Positions 12,006 through 25,119 are shown, numbered from the stretch's first letter. The stretch: DNA of 64,000 nt from Thielaviopsis euricoi (GCA_001599615.1 BCHJ01000020.1:190185-254184), one strand, 5' to 3'. Notes: generated by a model not told the origin, from the sequence alone. Numbers and translations are program-made.

Positions 12006-12935
12006 CTAGTCGCGGCTTTCAAAGCCACTGCTTGGTCGCCCTGGAGCATAGCTCAAACGGCCAGGTCCATCACTAGCATTCCCAAGCATTGGCTCTTCAC
12101 CACCCTCAGCCTTTTGCTGGGCCCAGCCTGCCCTCAGCAGCCAGAACGCAGCCATTATGGGCGTTGTGAAAATGGCGAGAACTGCAGCATACACCAACTT
12201 GAACAGCGGCACTGTCCAGTTATGCGCATACTCATAGTCGGCTCCTCCCGCCTCCTTGGTTCCCAGGGCCACCATGATGCCCATACTTGGACCCCAGAGA
12301 AGCAGAAAGGCCGGGATGGAAATCGTCAAGATACGGCTGACGTTGAACCACAGGAAGCCAAGGACCTTGGTGGGCAGTCCACTCAGGATATCAGCGCCAA
12401 AGAACCAGCGCAACAGACGCGAAGACGGCTCCGGGATGAAAGCAGTGGGCGCTATTTTGCCGAATTTCATGTCCATATTCACCATGATGGCCTCGACGAA
12501 CCATGTGATTCCTGTCTGCAGAAAGACGGTCAGGGCAGCATCGCCGGCCACGGTGTTGGGAAACGAGAATAGCTGGATGGGCTTATTGGTGTGTCGATAC
12601 ATTCCTGAGAACAGTTAGTTACTTTTTCTTTCTATAGCAAAAGCTGAAGAATGCTGACCCCAAGCAATCAAGAAGTTAATGCCTCCAGACACAATACCGG
12701 CTCCGATGCCATGCATGACGAAGATGTACAGCAGATGCCGCGTCGTCAACTCTGTCGGCACTGGTGAATGACTTCTTCCCTCCGGCTGGCTGAGCTGTGA
12801 GCTGCCCTGAGCGGTCGGTTGTTCATCGGGCTTGTGTGATTTCGGGCGGAAAGTCCACGGGATATTGCAGTGGCGCTGGGCCTCGAGATCGGCGTGGGGG
12901 CCGGCCGTCTTTTCGGACATGTGGGTCTGTGTCAT
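12006..12935 (-). CDS. Multi-span fungal membrane protein of unknown function
   Basis: Two exons (12935-12659, 12604-12006; 54-nt intron gtcagc..ctcag, phase 1) give 291 residues. An alternative ATG five codons in (12920) is possible. The first 70 residues are polar and rich in Ser, Pro and Gln. Four or five hydrophobic segments follow: LLYIFVMHGIGAGIVSGGIN, a stretch around LTVFLQTGITWFVEAIMV, one around VSRILTISIPAFLLLWG and one around LVYAAVLAIFTTPIMAAFWL. The hydrophilic tail ends in SSGFESRD. I do not recognise a catalytic motif. The layout suits an uncharacterised fungal family of small polytopic proteins. It is convergent with the isocyanide synthase gene; a transport role for that product would be only a guess from proximity. 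Confidence 0.85.
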
Positions 12936-15900
12936 TGTTTCCAGCGGGCCTCGCAGTTAGGCCGAATGACTTTCTTTCCGAGATATAGAAAGCTTGAAGC
13001 TAAAAGAAATCCGAATCTTGGACCTTGTTTTGGTCAAATCGATGTTGGAGGTGCTTCGTCCCTGCTCCTTTGCGGCCCAAAGAGGTTAAGGGTCTGGAGT
13101 ATGTCAGGGTTATTAAATTGGACGGCGCCAAAAGTCTGCGTCTAAAGGAATAAACGCGACGTCAGAAAGGGGGGGGTTTCAGGGTTTCTGAAGCGTAAGC
13201 AGAGAAGAGTTTTCATCAAAGAAGAGGAGTAGAGTATGAAGTGAGCAAGAGAATCTGGTTAAAAAGAGGTTGGGAACATGAGTTAATAGAAATAACTGCC
13301 AAAACCAAAGTATCCAAACAGATTCTTTGGCCATCACACGCATCAATCCAGCACTGCAACAGCGTTGCATGTGCGGCTCTGATTAGCGCTGTTAGTGGGT
13401 TCGCTCAGCGCAGCCGGCAGTAAATTTTAGTGGGCTCGTTCAGTGAGTGACACCGGCACTTGACAGCTTTCTAGTCAGGCGGCTTTTGTCTAGCTGCATG
13501 CACATGCTGCTGTCAAAAAGCCGCGATCGACAGGAATGGGGGAATTTGTGCGCAAAGAACAAGCGAGGCGGCCAAGAAGAAGAAACGCCACAAGCGCATC
13601 CAGCAGTAGGCAAAGATTCAAAGGTGAAAACCCCGTCGATGATGAAATCTCAAGCTCGACATTTCCAGCGTCTGACCCAGACCGTTCGTTCTGGCTTTAT
13701 ATACCTTGACGTTCTGCTCTGCTGACGCCTCCGCCAGATTTGTCATATCGATATCCTGTTTTGATAGAGCCTGTCTCGTCTCACCGCCCGCTTATATCCA
13801 TCGTGATCTGATCAAGAATCCTTTTGTCATGTTCTCGTTCCTTCGCTGTCATCGCTTGTTATACTGCATAACGAAGTGGAAAGAAAAGAGGAAAAGAATC
13901 CTCACAAACTGCAGTGCATCGTACCAGATTCGTTCTATTTGCATACTCGCTCTTCCGACCTACTCCCGCAGGACTGCCAATCACATGCGCTCGCAAGTCG
14001 GTGCGGCGCCATTTCGGGCTTGATCGGTGAATGCACGTGATGTTGAATGTTAGGGTCTGTGGTAGCCTGAGTCTATTGATGTCATTAACCCTGTGAGATG
14101 CTAACCCTACCATTTGCTCATGAGTTTGTTTGAGTGTTCAAGTAAATATTGCTGGCGATTTTTCAGCCATCTTTGTTTACGGCAGTGAAGAAAACGGGTT
14201 CCAAATCGAAACGCTTTCCAACCACTCAGCTTCAGGTACTGAGTAGTCCTGACTGTGAAATCAACTGAATCTAGAATGTCTTGCTTAAGCCGTTACATGC
14301 TGTCTTCACGATCTTGAGTCTTTTGGTTGAACATGAAAGCAACCGTAACCCTAGTATTGGTACAGACCTTGCGGGTTATGATTATTGCGACCCTGAAACA
14401 GTCACTTGAAGTGTTGGGCGAGAGATGAGAGGGCAAGAAGGCTGAGACAGTCCTACCGGACCACATATTGCAAAGTTCATGACGCCGAAGCTGCAGGGCC
14501 AATTCTGGGTACTCTCCTGCATGCTGCCCGTTAATTACGGAAAAATAAAACATTGGCTGACCGTCGCGGGCCAACAGAATAGCACGAAATGCAGACGCCC
14601 AAGTTTCATTTGTGCGGGCAAGATTTGATAAGTCACCTATTTTACGAGAGGTATTCTACTTTTTCAGGCTACCAGTGTACCGTACTTTGGCTTTGTAGGT
14701 GCTTTGTACAGTACTTGAACAAGCCGGTGCCAGGTCAGCAGGATAGGAAGCAATGGCCGCTTCGGAAAAATAAAGTGCACCACCATAACAATGAGAATGA
14801 GACTGTAGGTCGTCAGTAGAGTACGACTTGTCAAAGTACAAATGCATTTTGTACAGGTGCGCAAAACGCGTGTCAATCCTGGTCAAGCGGTAGGCGAAAT
14901 CACTGCTTTATCGAGGACGAGCTTGCAGAACGCTGTAGGAAGCATGGTGCAAGATACTGCTTGAAAGGTGTCAAAGAGACTCAGCGAAATTGCCACTTAC
15001 AAGGCAATGCACGCAGTTGAAATACCGAGACCCACGAGAGAAGACAAGAGACACAGAGAGGAAAAGGCAGAGGGAGAGACAGAGACAGAGACAGAGTGGA
15101 AAAAAAGACACAGATATGATACACCCCCTGCGGGCTTGCCCTGAATTCTCCGACCCAAGCGATATGAGACAGGCATTGCCAGAACGTCTGCAGCGTGAAA
15201 ATCCGGTCCCAGCGTACTCTCGCAGCTTCTATGGCCGTTTTCTTTTTGCTGTGTACTGTTTCTCACTTTTGTCGCCTCTTCTCTTCAGTCTTTACTTTTT
15301 CAGGGGGGCCTTTTTCTATTCAGCAGAGACACACACCCCCTTCCCCTCTCCCCCGAAATACCCACCACGGAAGCAGAAAAACAGTGTCATGCTTTCGCGG
15401 GGCCTGTTTCAGAAGTCGTCGGTGTCGTCGTGGACTTTTTTCTCTTGCTGCTGTTAATCTTTACTTGTATAGGTCCATCTTGATCTCTGTTTTTCCTACG
15501 TACCATCGGCCCAGCCCAGCGCCAAGACCTGACCTGACCTGACCTGTCTATTTGTCTGTCTGTCTGGAGTCGACCGAAGCGGAGAAAGGAGAATTATTTC
15601 TTCCCTTTCCTCCTGGAGTAAACAAAACGTATGAAAAGAGAAAATCTGCCAAGACGCTGTCCGCCTGTAGGATGCTGATGCCCGACGCTGACGCTGGCCA
15701 CGGACGGACAACGTTTACTCTCCAGTTTGTTTTAGTGAAGTTGTGTCAGTTTCGTACCGTCGCCGGTATCGTGTCGACGTCATCAGTGTAGCACCGGTGT
15801 ATAAGTGAGTACAGTACTACAGAAAAAAGTAAGCAGTGTAAGTCAGCAAGCAAGCAAGCAAGCAAAGAACAGCTGCTGGATTGTTCTTTGATCCACCTGT

Positions 15901-17425
15901 AAATCTCGTCCCTGCGTGACAATCCCATCTACAGCGGCTTCTAGTGTGGCAATCAAGAATAAAAGTAAGCTTGTGTAAAGCATGGCTGATGAATTGCTGA
16001 CCGACTGACTGACTAACTAACTGACTGACACGAGGCTGCTATATTCACTCCCCTTTTTCCCACAAAGTACCGTCGTGTTTGCTTTCCTTTTCGTCCCACT
16101 TGGTCACATTCACTGGTACTGTAATTCGCGGTAGACACACTCTGATTCTTTGAAGTGCCTGCCTGACTGTCTGGACTACTGGCAAAGTGCCTGATACTTT
16201 TGCATGACACCCCTTCTGGCCCTGTGGCCGTCCGTCTGGCTTTGGTTTGCCATGGCAAGCAAACCCGCCAACATGAAGAGCCTGAGACCAAGGAGCCCGG
16301 CGTGACTGGCCTCGTCTGATAATAGTCAGGAACTTTGAAAGTCTAGCGGTAGTGAGCGAGCCCTGCCTGCAAGGGGCCCCATAGAGTGACTTTTTTAATA
16401 TTCTGTGGGTGCACGAATCGACTAAGCCCGATATTCACGGGCCCAAGTGAAATGAGTCTTTTTAGGCTACGTGAAGAAGTCTCTAACTACTCATCGTGTT
16501 ATAGGGGCTGTTTGAAAAATAATTCCATCCGTCCAGTGTTTCCGGCCAGCCCTGGATAGCACGCAAAGAAGAAATTCAGTGGCCGAGCTATTTGACTGCC
16601 CACAGAAGAAATCAAGACCTTACACAGGGCCCGCTGTGTGATGGCCAGGCGATCAGGAGTAACCTGTCACCAAGTATAGTATGCTAAATGCATTTTTTTT
16701 GCCTCATCTATACTTGGACGGAGACCGCTAAACTTGGCACAAGAAGCACGATTTTGCATAAACCACAGTGGCTTTGCAAGAGACGCTGGCGGCAGAGCAC
16801 AGCCGGCTATGGATAGACATGGAGCGAGACGAGGGATCAAAAGAACAAAAAAAGACTTCGTAATACTGTTGGACAAAGAGGAATAAGGTGATGGCCCGCC
16901 TGGCTACTCTGTTTCAAGACAGTCCTAGCAGACAGCGGCAGCAGCACAGGGTAGATAGACGGTGACAGGCAGAAAAGAGGTTACTCGCAGAGCTGTGTTG
17001 TACCAAGACAAGAATACTTAGGTACCGCTACTATAAGCAGTAAATTGAAATCGTCAGCACTCCGCAGCTTGGTGTGTTTTAGAAATCAGCCCCCCCCCCC
17101 GGGTTATAGAAGACCAGGGTCCCAATCAGGAATATCAGGAATTTGACAAGTCTGAGAGCTGGCTGGCCTGGCTAGCCACTGGCCACACCCACACCCACAT
17201 ACGGAACAGCGGACAGGGGCCTAGTGTAGGTGCAGTGCAGTACTGAGCGTACACAGGTGAGGTGTGCGTGTAAGTCGTTTTGTACGCCTTAGGTGATACA
17301 GCCATGCCATGCCATACACAAAGGCGAGAAGCAGACAGACGAGTAGTAGCATGAAGCACGAGCGGCCGAACTGCGTCTGAACATTGCACATCGCCCCTCT
17401 TGCATTGGCGCCAAAATCGACGGCC
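12936..17425. other. Gene-free spacer rich in microsatellites
   Basis: No frame here shows domains or splice-consistent coding. Simple repeats include a GAGACA run (about 15072-15095), a CCTGA run followed by GTCT units (15527-15567), AAGC units (15847-15866) and GACT/AACT units (15998-16028). Telomere-like motifs occur at 14050 and 14101. A run of ten C lies near 17091. Confidence 0.45.
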
Positions 17426-17431
17426 TATAAA
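17426..17431 (+). promoter_or_regulatory. TATA box of the AA9 gene
   Basis: TATAAA lies 296 bases before the ATG at 17722. The intervening leader (about 17440-17720) is strongly T/C-rich. Confidence 0.55.
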
Positions 17432-17721
17432 GATGGGCTTGTATCCTCCCGTCTTCTCTTGTCTTGTTTCCTTTCCTCCTCAGGCTCAGCACTCCAGGAA
17501 ACACCACCCGCTTTCTTTTCTCTTCGTTCTTTTACATTTTTTGTTCACTTCACTCATTCTTTTCTTTTCGGAACCCAACTCCATTGACTGGAAGATCCAT
17601 CATTTTTCATACACTCTTTCTTCGAAACTTTTTCTTTTTGCTCCATTCATTCATTTTTTTTTATCACCGCTAGTCGGATCTACACTTTGAACTCTCTACT
17701 TCAAGAATCACTTCATTCAAA

Positions 17722-18798
17722 ATGCCTTCCTTCACTTCCACCTTCGCCGCCGCTCTCATCTCGGCCGCTACCGTCTCTGCTCACGGCCACGTGACCAACA
17801 TTGTCTACAACAAGGCCTTCTACCAGGGCTGGGACATCAACAAGGGCATGGGCTACAACGACTACTACCCCGACACTGTCGGCTGGCCCAACACGGTCCG
17901 TGACAACGGCTTCGTCGACCCTTCGGGCTACGCTTCGGCTGAAATCATCTGCCACCGTGGCGCCAACGCGTCCGAGGGTTACGCCGAGGTCGCTGCCGGC
18001 GGCATCGTGCAGCTCGACTGGACCTCGTGGCCCGAGTCGCACAAGGGCCCCGTCATCGACTACCTGGCCAAGTGCCCCACCGCCGGCTGCGGCTCCATCG
18101 AGAAGACTTCGCTCGAGTTCTTCAAGATCTCCCAGGTCGGCCTGATCGACCAGTCGCTGCAGAGCGGCAAGTGGGGTGCCGATCTTCTGCGTCTCAACAA
18201 CAACACCTGGCAGGTGCAGATCCCCGAGTCTATTGCGCCCGGCTTCTACGTGCTGCGCAACGAGATTATCGCTCTGCACTCCACTGGTACCCCCCAGAAC
18301 TACCCCCAATGCGTGTCCATCAAGGTCACTGGTACCGGTACCGACGAGCCCAGCGGCACTGTCGGTGAGAAGCTGTACACTTCTGGCGCTGCCATCAACA
18401 GCTTCAACATCTACGCCAGCTCCACCTCCTACTCGGTCCCTGGCCCTACCCTGATTGCCGGTGCCACTCCCATCACTAAGCAGTCGTCGGTGGCTGCTTT
18501 GTCCACCATCACTCCCACCACCACCTCCAGCGGCACTGCTGCTGCCACTGCTGCCGCCACTGCGGACTCGTCTTCTGCTGCTGCTACCACTGCTGCTACC
18601 ACTGCTGCTTCGTCCTCGTCGTCGTCTGCTGCTGCCGGTACTACCGCTGCTGCAACCACTGCTGCCGCCACCACCGCTGCCGCTACCACCGCTGAGTCGA
18701 CCACTGTTGCTGCTGCCGCTGCCACTACCAGCTCGTCTTCGAGCTCGTGCAGCAAGAAGCGCAAGCGCTCTCACGCCCGTGACGTCCGCCGCAACTAA
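17722..18798 (+). CDS. AA9 lytic polysaccharide monooxygenase with Ala/Ser/Thr linker and basic tail
   Basis: An intronless frame of 358 residues. A signal peptide of 20 residues ends at VSA, so the mature protein begins with His21 (HGHVTN), the first ligand of the copper histidine brace. His107 in SHKGPV is the second ligand, and Tyr194 in QNYPQC the axial tyrosine with conserved Gln192. PGFYVLRNEIIALHS (173-187) is the family signature, with second-sphere His186. By family knowledge it is a secreted copper enzyme that cleaves cellulose or xyloglucan oxidatively with H2O2 or O2. The catalytic domain ends near residue 245. A low-complexity Ala/Ser/Thr segment follows, and the protein finishes with CSKKRKRSHARDVRRN instead of a cellulose-binding module. 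Codon use is very GC-rich (TCG, ACC, GCC), fitting high expression. Confidence 0.96.
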   Translation: MPSFTSTFAAALISAATVSAHGHVTNIVYNKAFYQGWDINKGMGYNDYYPDTVGWPNTVRDNGFVDPSGYASAEIICHRGANASEGYAEVAAGGIVQLDWTSWPESHKGPVIDYLAKCPTAGCGSIEKTSLEFFKISQVGLIDQSLQSGKWGADLLRLNNNTWQVQIPESIAPGFYVLRNEIIALHSTGTPQNYPQCVSIKVTGTGTDEPSGTVGEKLYTSGAAINSFNIYASSTSYSVPGPTLIAGATPITKQSSVAALSTITPTTTSSGTAAATAAATADSSSAAATTAATTAASSSSSSAAAGTTAAATTAAATTAAATTAESTTVAAAAATTSSSSSSCSKKRKRSHARDVRRN

Positions 18799-19085
18799 GT
18801 GGCTTTCGTTTCGTCGTGTTGTCAGGAGTCCGGTGGTTCTCTGAGACAGGGAGCTGAATACTTTGGGGGGACGTAGCGTTTATTACCTTTCTTGTAGATA
18901 GATTGCAGTCTCTGCTGTGCTGGAAGCTTGATTATCTTCGCCTTTTATGTTTGTTTTTGTTCACAGTGTTTAGAGATTGCGGGTTTAGGGTTTCTATTTT
19001 CTTACAAGTGCTCAATATAATCTTTGCCGCACAGTTTCTTGGTTTCTTCGTATTGTGAGCTGTATTGTGCATGGCTGCTCGTGAG

Positions 19086-22000
19086 TTAAAACATGATATC
19101 TAGCTGGTAATTGAAGGCCTCGTTCTCCTTGAGCTTCAACTGGTACTCGGGAAGAGTAGCCGGCCCGCAAGAGCCTGTGCCCACACCATTGTGCGCCCAA
19201 TCTAACCGCACATATGTTTCTTTGCTGCGCAAACCTTTGATTTCTACTGCGTGCTTGGCCTTTTCCAGTGCCGTTTCCGAGATTCTCTGTGCGACAAACG
19301 ATGCGCCCTCGTGGTCTCGGAAATCAACCTTGAGTACAGGTTCTGCGAAACCGTCTATCTTCCTGTAGAACTGTACCCAGCGTACATCTGTACGATTGGC
19401 ATTTTCCTGGGGCATGTCGTACGAAAAGGAAAGATCATCTACTGGAGATTTCCACAGACCAGGATAGCCGCCCTGCTTCATGTCGCAGTATGTTGGACCC
19501 GGCCCAAGACCTAGCCATCTCACATAAGAGATATCTTCAAGGGCCACATCCAGGCCTATCCGCGGTATGCTTTCTGGCAGCAGCGGACCTTTTGGAGTAC
19601 CCGAAACGTTAATGTTCACACCATGTGAAGAAAAGGTGTAAACTATAGTTGTCACAATGCTCCAAGCCAGCACCGGAGGGGCCAGGTGTCCCTGAACTTT
19701 GACAATGACCTCCCGAGCTGTTGATTTCCACGAGACTTTGGTGGCTGTATGTGTAGCCTGATGGACGCGGCGATCTTTCCAATGAGGGCCAAAAGTAGAG
19801 AGTCGGTCGTTATCGGTAAGGGCACGGCTGATGCCAATAGTAAGAGGGTGAGATAGGATCTCCATGCCCCTATTCTGGCAGCTGGTAATAGCACCACTGG
19901 TGAGGCTGACGGTCCAGAAATGATAATAAAGTACATTGTTGATCTGAAGAGTTAAGGGGCTCGTCTTTGCAGCCATCATAGGGACAGTTATAGGGACAGA
20001 AAAGTCCACACTGGGGGAAAGTTGAAGCCGTGGTTTTGAAAGCCAAACAGCAGTGGTCAAGCGGCTGCAGTGATTTCCGTCACACGAACTGGCACGGATA
20101 TCTAGAGACATGTATTCGTAGACTTCCGCACCATTCGTGTGATCAGAAAGACCTATACATTTTCCGTTTAACTTGCACTTGATCGCTTTGTGGGGATTAA
20201 ATTCTATATGAAAAACGGGATCAGCATCTTGATATGGAGTTACAGGCTCCAAAAAGTGTGCATACGTACCTCCAGCAAAAGAATATGTACAAGTATACGT
20301 TTTTGATGACGAGCCCCTGGTAGAAGAAGCTTCCCAGAGAGTGTAGTCGATCTTGACTGTACTAAGGGGGACAAAATCGTAGCGGTTGCTCAACCTTAGC
20401 TCCATTGTATCTGGGTCGAAACCGACCAGCTGAAGGGGGTTTATAGCCGCGGCGTAAGCGTGCAGGCCCGGGGCCGGATCATGCGTGGATGTGCATAGGC
20501 CGTCGAGAACAAAGTTAGAGTCATTTGGATCGTCGCCAAAGTCACCGCCATAGGCAACTAACTTGACGTCGTCCAAGCGAGTGAAATCAATAGTTTCCAT
20601 GTAGTCAATAATTTCCATGTAGTCGGTAGACTTGTCCATGATGAGACCCTAGTAGGGAGGGGTTAGTCGACTGAGGGTTAGGGTCGCTAGGCCGGAAGAC
20701 TTACATGGTTTGCCCACTCCCAGACAAAGCCACCCATCAGGCGAGGGTACTTGTAGAACAGGTCAATGTACTCTTTGATGCCACCAGGCCCTGTTGAAAA
20801 AGTTAGCAGTACACTATTTGCGGGAGAGAACATAGACGCACCACATCCCATGGCATGAGCAAACTCGCACAACAGGATTGGCTTATTCGCCCTCTGCTGT
20901 ATGGCTAACCGTTCCAGCTCGTCTGGATGCATGTACATGTGGCTCAGCATATCTGTTGATAATGTTGACTTGTCGGGCTCGTAGTGAATCAGTCTTGTTG
21001 CATCGAGCTGGCGAATGTGCGACGCCATGGCTGCGTGGTTCTGCCCATAAAAGGACTCGTTTCCCAGCGACCAAATCACTACACAGGTATGGTTCCGGTC
21101 GCGCATAACCATCTGTTCGGCGCGGTCAATGTATGCCAGGCGCCAGGCAGGATTATCCGAGCAGAACCTCTTGGGGGTGGGGCTGACGGCCTCGAAGCCA
21201 TGACACTCTAGATCGGCCTCGTCCATGACGTAGAAGCCCAGCTCGTCGGCCACGTCGTACATGCGCGGGTCATTCGGATAGTGAGATGTACGGATGGCAT
21301 TGATGTGGCTCTTTTTCATGAGCTCGAGATCGCGCCTCATGAATTCGTAGGGCACAGCGCGACCAAAGTTAGGGTGATGCTCGTGGCGGTTGACGCCACG
21401 TAACTTGACAGGCCGGCCGTTGATGCAGAAGATACCCCCACGGATGGCGACCTGGCGGAAGCCGACCTTGACAGACGCAGAGGCCGACGGAGTGCTAATG
21501 ACAAGTGTGTAGAGATTGGGCGTCTCAGCAGTCCACAGGCGTGGCTCGACCACGGTCAGCTTGTGGGGAACGTTGCAAACATTGACGTCGGGTTTCAGGG
21601 TAGCGACTGGCCTGTTCGAGTTCCAGTAGAGACTAAGCGATAGCTGGTCAAAGTAGTCTGGACTAGTGATCACGGTGACCTCCACATCGGCCGTGGTGAT
21701 ATCGTTGACAGTAAGGATGGTGCGCACATAGAAATCGCGGATTCCTTCGATAGGCATAAAGTGCAGCCACACGTCTCGAAAGATGCCGCTCAGCCACCAC
21801 TGGTCCTGGTCCTCGAGATATGAGCCGTCGCAGCGCTGATATACCTCGACTGCCAGCTTATTGGTACCGTTGACATGCAGAGCCTTGGTGATGTTGAACT
21901 CGGACGGGTTGCGTGCGCCCTGAGAGTAGCCAATGTAAACTCCGTTTACCCATATTGAAAATGCCGAGTCGACGCCTTCAAAGCGCAGGGTCAAAAAATT

Positions 22001-22543
22001 GTCCTTGATTTCTTCGCGAGAGACAGAGAAGTAGGTGATGTACCGGCCGCATTCGTTCTGGTTGTATGGAATCTCGGGGGGATTGACGGGCCACGGGTAG
22101 TTGAAGTTTGTGTACTGCGGGCCCTTTCCATAGCCAGAGAGCTGCCACATACCAGGGACACAGATATATGACCAGTCGGAGGCATCGTAGGATTTCTTGT
22201 AGAAGTCAATTGGTCCGCAAAGCGGCGACGGCGACCAGTGGAATATCCATTTTCCCGAAAGACAGATGGCGCGAACTTCGTAGCTTCTTCTCTTGAGTGC
22301 ATCATCTTCTGTGTTGTACAGGAAAAACGATGAGCGCGGAGGCATTTTGTTGCGGTGCAATACGGACAGGTTGCTCCAGTCGGGCGGACGAGCGGGGAAG
22401 CTGGATTCCACTTCTTCCCGGCCGCTAATGGTGGACACGGAGGCAGATGGCGTCAAGACATCGGAGTCATTGATTGATGAGCAGCTTTCTGTCGTTGAAT
22501 TGTGCCCTGCGCCCCGAAGCGGTATACTGTATGAATCGGCCAT
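19086..22543 (-). CDS. GH2 beta-galactosidase (LacZ / LAC4 type)
   Basis: Three exons (22543-20842, 20790-20705, 20648-19086) joined by introns of 51 and 56 nt encode 1116 residues. The domains follow the LacZ order: a sugar-binding jelly roll, immunoglobulin-like domains, a TIM barrel, and a C-terminal small-chain beta domain in exon 3. The acid/base is Glu496 in SLGNESFYG and the nucleophile Glu560 in LLCEFAHAMG. Other signatures are LRGVNRHEHHP and RTSHYPNDP. A Ser-rich extension of about 60 residues precedes the first domain. No signal peptide is seen, so the enzyme is probably cytosolic and hydrolyses imported beta-galactosides such as lactose or galactosyl oligosaccharides. It lies convergent with AA9 (287 bases between stops) and divergent from GH74. 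Exon 2 restores the continuous motif AMGCGPGGIKEYID, which supports the splicing. Confidence 0.95.
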
Positions 22544-24834
22544 TGTGGTTGCGTATCTGTGTGGAAAAAGGTAAAGATACTATCGCCACAATGTGTTTAG
22601 TTTTTAAATAACAGCAACAAGCCGTAGCCTCATACCTGCCGAGGCTGACTGTCTCACCAGGCTGGACGGCAACATAGTGCGGGGAACATGCAGGCCGAGA
22701 GATTGTTGCACGGCACATTCTGATACTACAATACCTTCATAAACATAGAGCTTGCATGTTGTATAATGTACTCAGCTAACTGATATATACGGCCGACAGT
22801 GCAACAGCGGTCTTATACTTTCCATGGACCGATTGTTGCGGAAACTGCTCTAAATTATTGAGGCGTGCTTTGCAGTGCCGCAAGTAACGAAGCCGAAAGA
22901 GTATCTACCTTTTGGCGCAGTGGATGCAATAAGTACATACACGTTACAATTGTTTATACCATCATGACTTTCAACACAATAAAGAAAAGAATTCATAAAA
23001 AATTAGTTCAGGTACATACAAATAAAATGAAGCATACATTGTATCATTTAACAATTGTTCAGTTAAATATCCATATGACTTTATCATAGCATTGACTTTG
23101 GTTGGAATATTTGTAGAAGTCTTCTAGCTCCAAATTATCTTTATGGTACAAACAATAGTAATATGTATATACATCGACGTTTCGTGTCACCGTCACCTCC
23201 AGCTAACAAGCACTAACCCTATCTGATGTAACCCTTAACACTCTGTCTATCGCCTTGGCGTTACATGTCTTGATAGGCCAAAAGAAACGCCAAGCCGGAA
23301 AGTTTCAGCCTGAGTAGTGGTAATAGAAGTGGTAAAAATCACTACGAGTGTAGCACGAAGAGTCAAGGACCGGTGGGCCGCAAGGAAAAGGGAGATCTTC
23401 CGTCTGATGTTGTTGCAGGCGTATTGACGCCTTCAAGTAATACTACTGTTTATGCAGCAGGCTCGGCTTGATCTGCTGCTGCCAGAGACACCCTGATTCA
23501 GGCTGAAATAGGTGGCTGTCTTTATTCACTGGATGAAACCCGCTGTAATTGTGACAATATGGCCGCCATTGCTGCGGAAATGTCCAACTGTAATAACGGT
23601 TAGAAGCGCCAGCGGCACCCTCGAATTTTACATGCAGCAGCACCTGGACTGACAGATAAAGTTACTGACTTTTTTTTTCCAGGTCTTTCTACAGCCAGCA
23701 GCAAGCTAAATGACAAACAAAATGACCGAGGGCGTGTTGGTCTGTAGCACGCACCTTGACCAGCCTACTAACACGCACACACACATATGCATCTCGCTCC
23801 AACACACCCCTACCCCAGACTTTTTTTTCCACACCCTGACCCCTGCGAGTGCATGACCCTGTGATTTCGCCCATGGGTAGCAGGGCCGTCTCAGTCTGGT
23901 GTTTAAATGGATTTGTAGCAACAAAACTTCATGACGGGCAACGCAATCAGAGTGCTTGCTGTGGGAAAGAAACGAGAAGACGCGCTTGAGGGTCACGTCT
24001 ATGATGTAGTTCATGATTGTGGGCTAGGCTGCTTCATGATATGTAGGAGTGAGAGGCTGAAAAGAAGGGACTACTGAGACGCATGTGGATGTGACTGACT
24101 GACTGACTTATGTGGATGAGCAAACGCATGTGGTTGATCATGATGAGCGACAAAGCTCGACGGCGATCGCCAAGAAAAGAAGAAAAGAAGAAAAGGTACG
24201 CCACTTACCATTATGTTTGTAGCTTCGCCAGTATCAAAAAAGAACAGACGAAACGACTCTCTTACCGTTTTCTCGCCGGGAAACAACTGCGTAAGCCAAG
24301 ACGGGAGTGTGTTTTTTGCTCGGCCATCGCCATGGCAAGGTGATTCCTACAAAACGACCGACGATAGTGTGATTCGTGGGAAATTTACATTACATGAGAG
24401 GAGGGAGAGGAAATTCCCTGGGCTCTAAACTTGTGAAACGGCTTTCTTTGGAGAATGGGGGGGGGGGGGGCGTAAGTCAAGTGACATGCTTTTCCGAGCA
24501 GGGGGGAGGGGCGTCTGTTTTGTATGAAGCAGCCTGGTTGAACGTAGGGAGAGATTCAGTCCGGACAGACGAAGTCAACCAACAGCAAATCCAGTCACCA
24601 AATAATCATCTTAGTGGGTGAGTGGGTGGGCGAACAGGGCCGCAAAAGGAGCCATCACGAGCTGCGGGAAAAAAAGCTTTGGCCAGCAATTTGAGCAAGT
24701 TTATCAGCAAATACAGAGAAAAAAAAAGAATAAAAAATCACTGACGCTCATAGTCGCGCGGGACTCGCCAAGAGAGAAAACACCCATCGAAACACCCGTA
24801 GTTAGTCGTAATTTGCTCTTATTGCCGCTGCTCA
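22544..24834. other. Divergent intergenic region between GH2 and GH74
   Basis: No gene was recognised. It contains telomere-like ctaaccct at 23213, a run of about ten G near 24460-24470, and short GACT units at 24092-24106. It should hold the promoters of both flanking glycosidase genes. Confidence 0.4.
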
Positions 24835-24842
24835 TATATAAG
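24835..24842 (+). promoter_or_regulatory. TATA box of the GH74 gene
   Basis: TATATAAG lies 285 bases before the ATG at 25120, with a T/C-rich leader following (about 24940-25030). Confidence 0.55.
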
Positions 24843-25119
24843 TCCGGCTTCTGCCCGCCCCAAAACCTGCTGGCGAGCTTCTTGGAAGTCTTGCTTCTTC
24901 AGTCCAGGCAGGCCGAACCCGACAACTTGTTGTTGGTCACTTATTGTATTCATTGTCTTTCCTTTTGTTTCTTCACTCTCTTTTTTTCTTACTACATTCT
25001 TTTGTTCTTTTCAGTCTTTCTTTTCTTAAACGCACATTGACTGTGCTTCTAAACTCGTGTACTACTGTGTGACCACTCTATAAAAAACAAAACAACAACG
25101 TTATCAAAACTTACTCATT

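Noticed and set aside
14990..15457. Plus-strand frame of 155 codons
   Set aside because: Built on GAGACA repeats and T/C-rich DNA, without a good ATG.
17713..18774. Antisense open frame of 353 codons over AA9
   Set aside because: It mirrors the Ala/Ser/Thr-coding repeats; low-complexity product and no independent signal.
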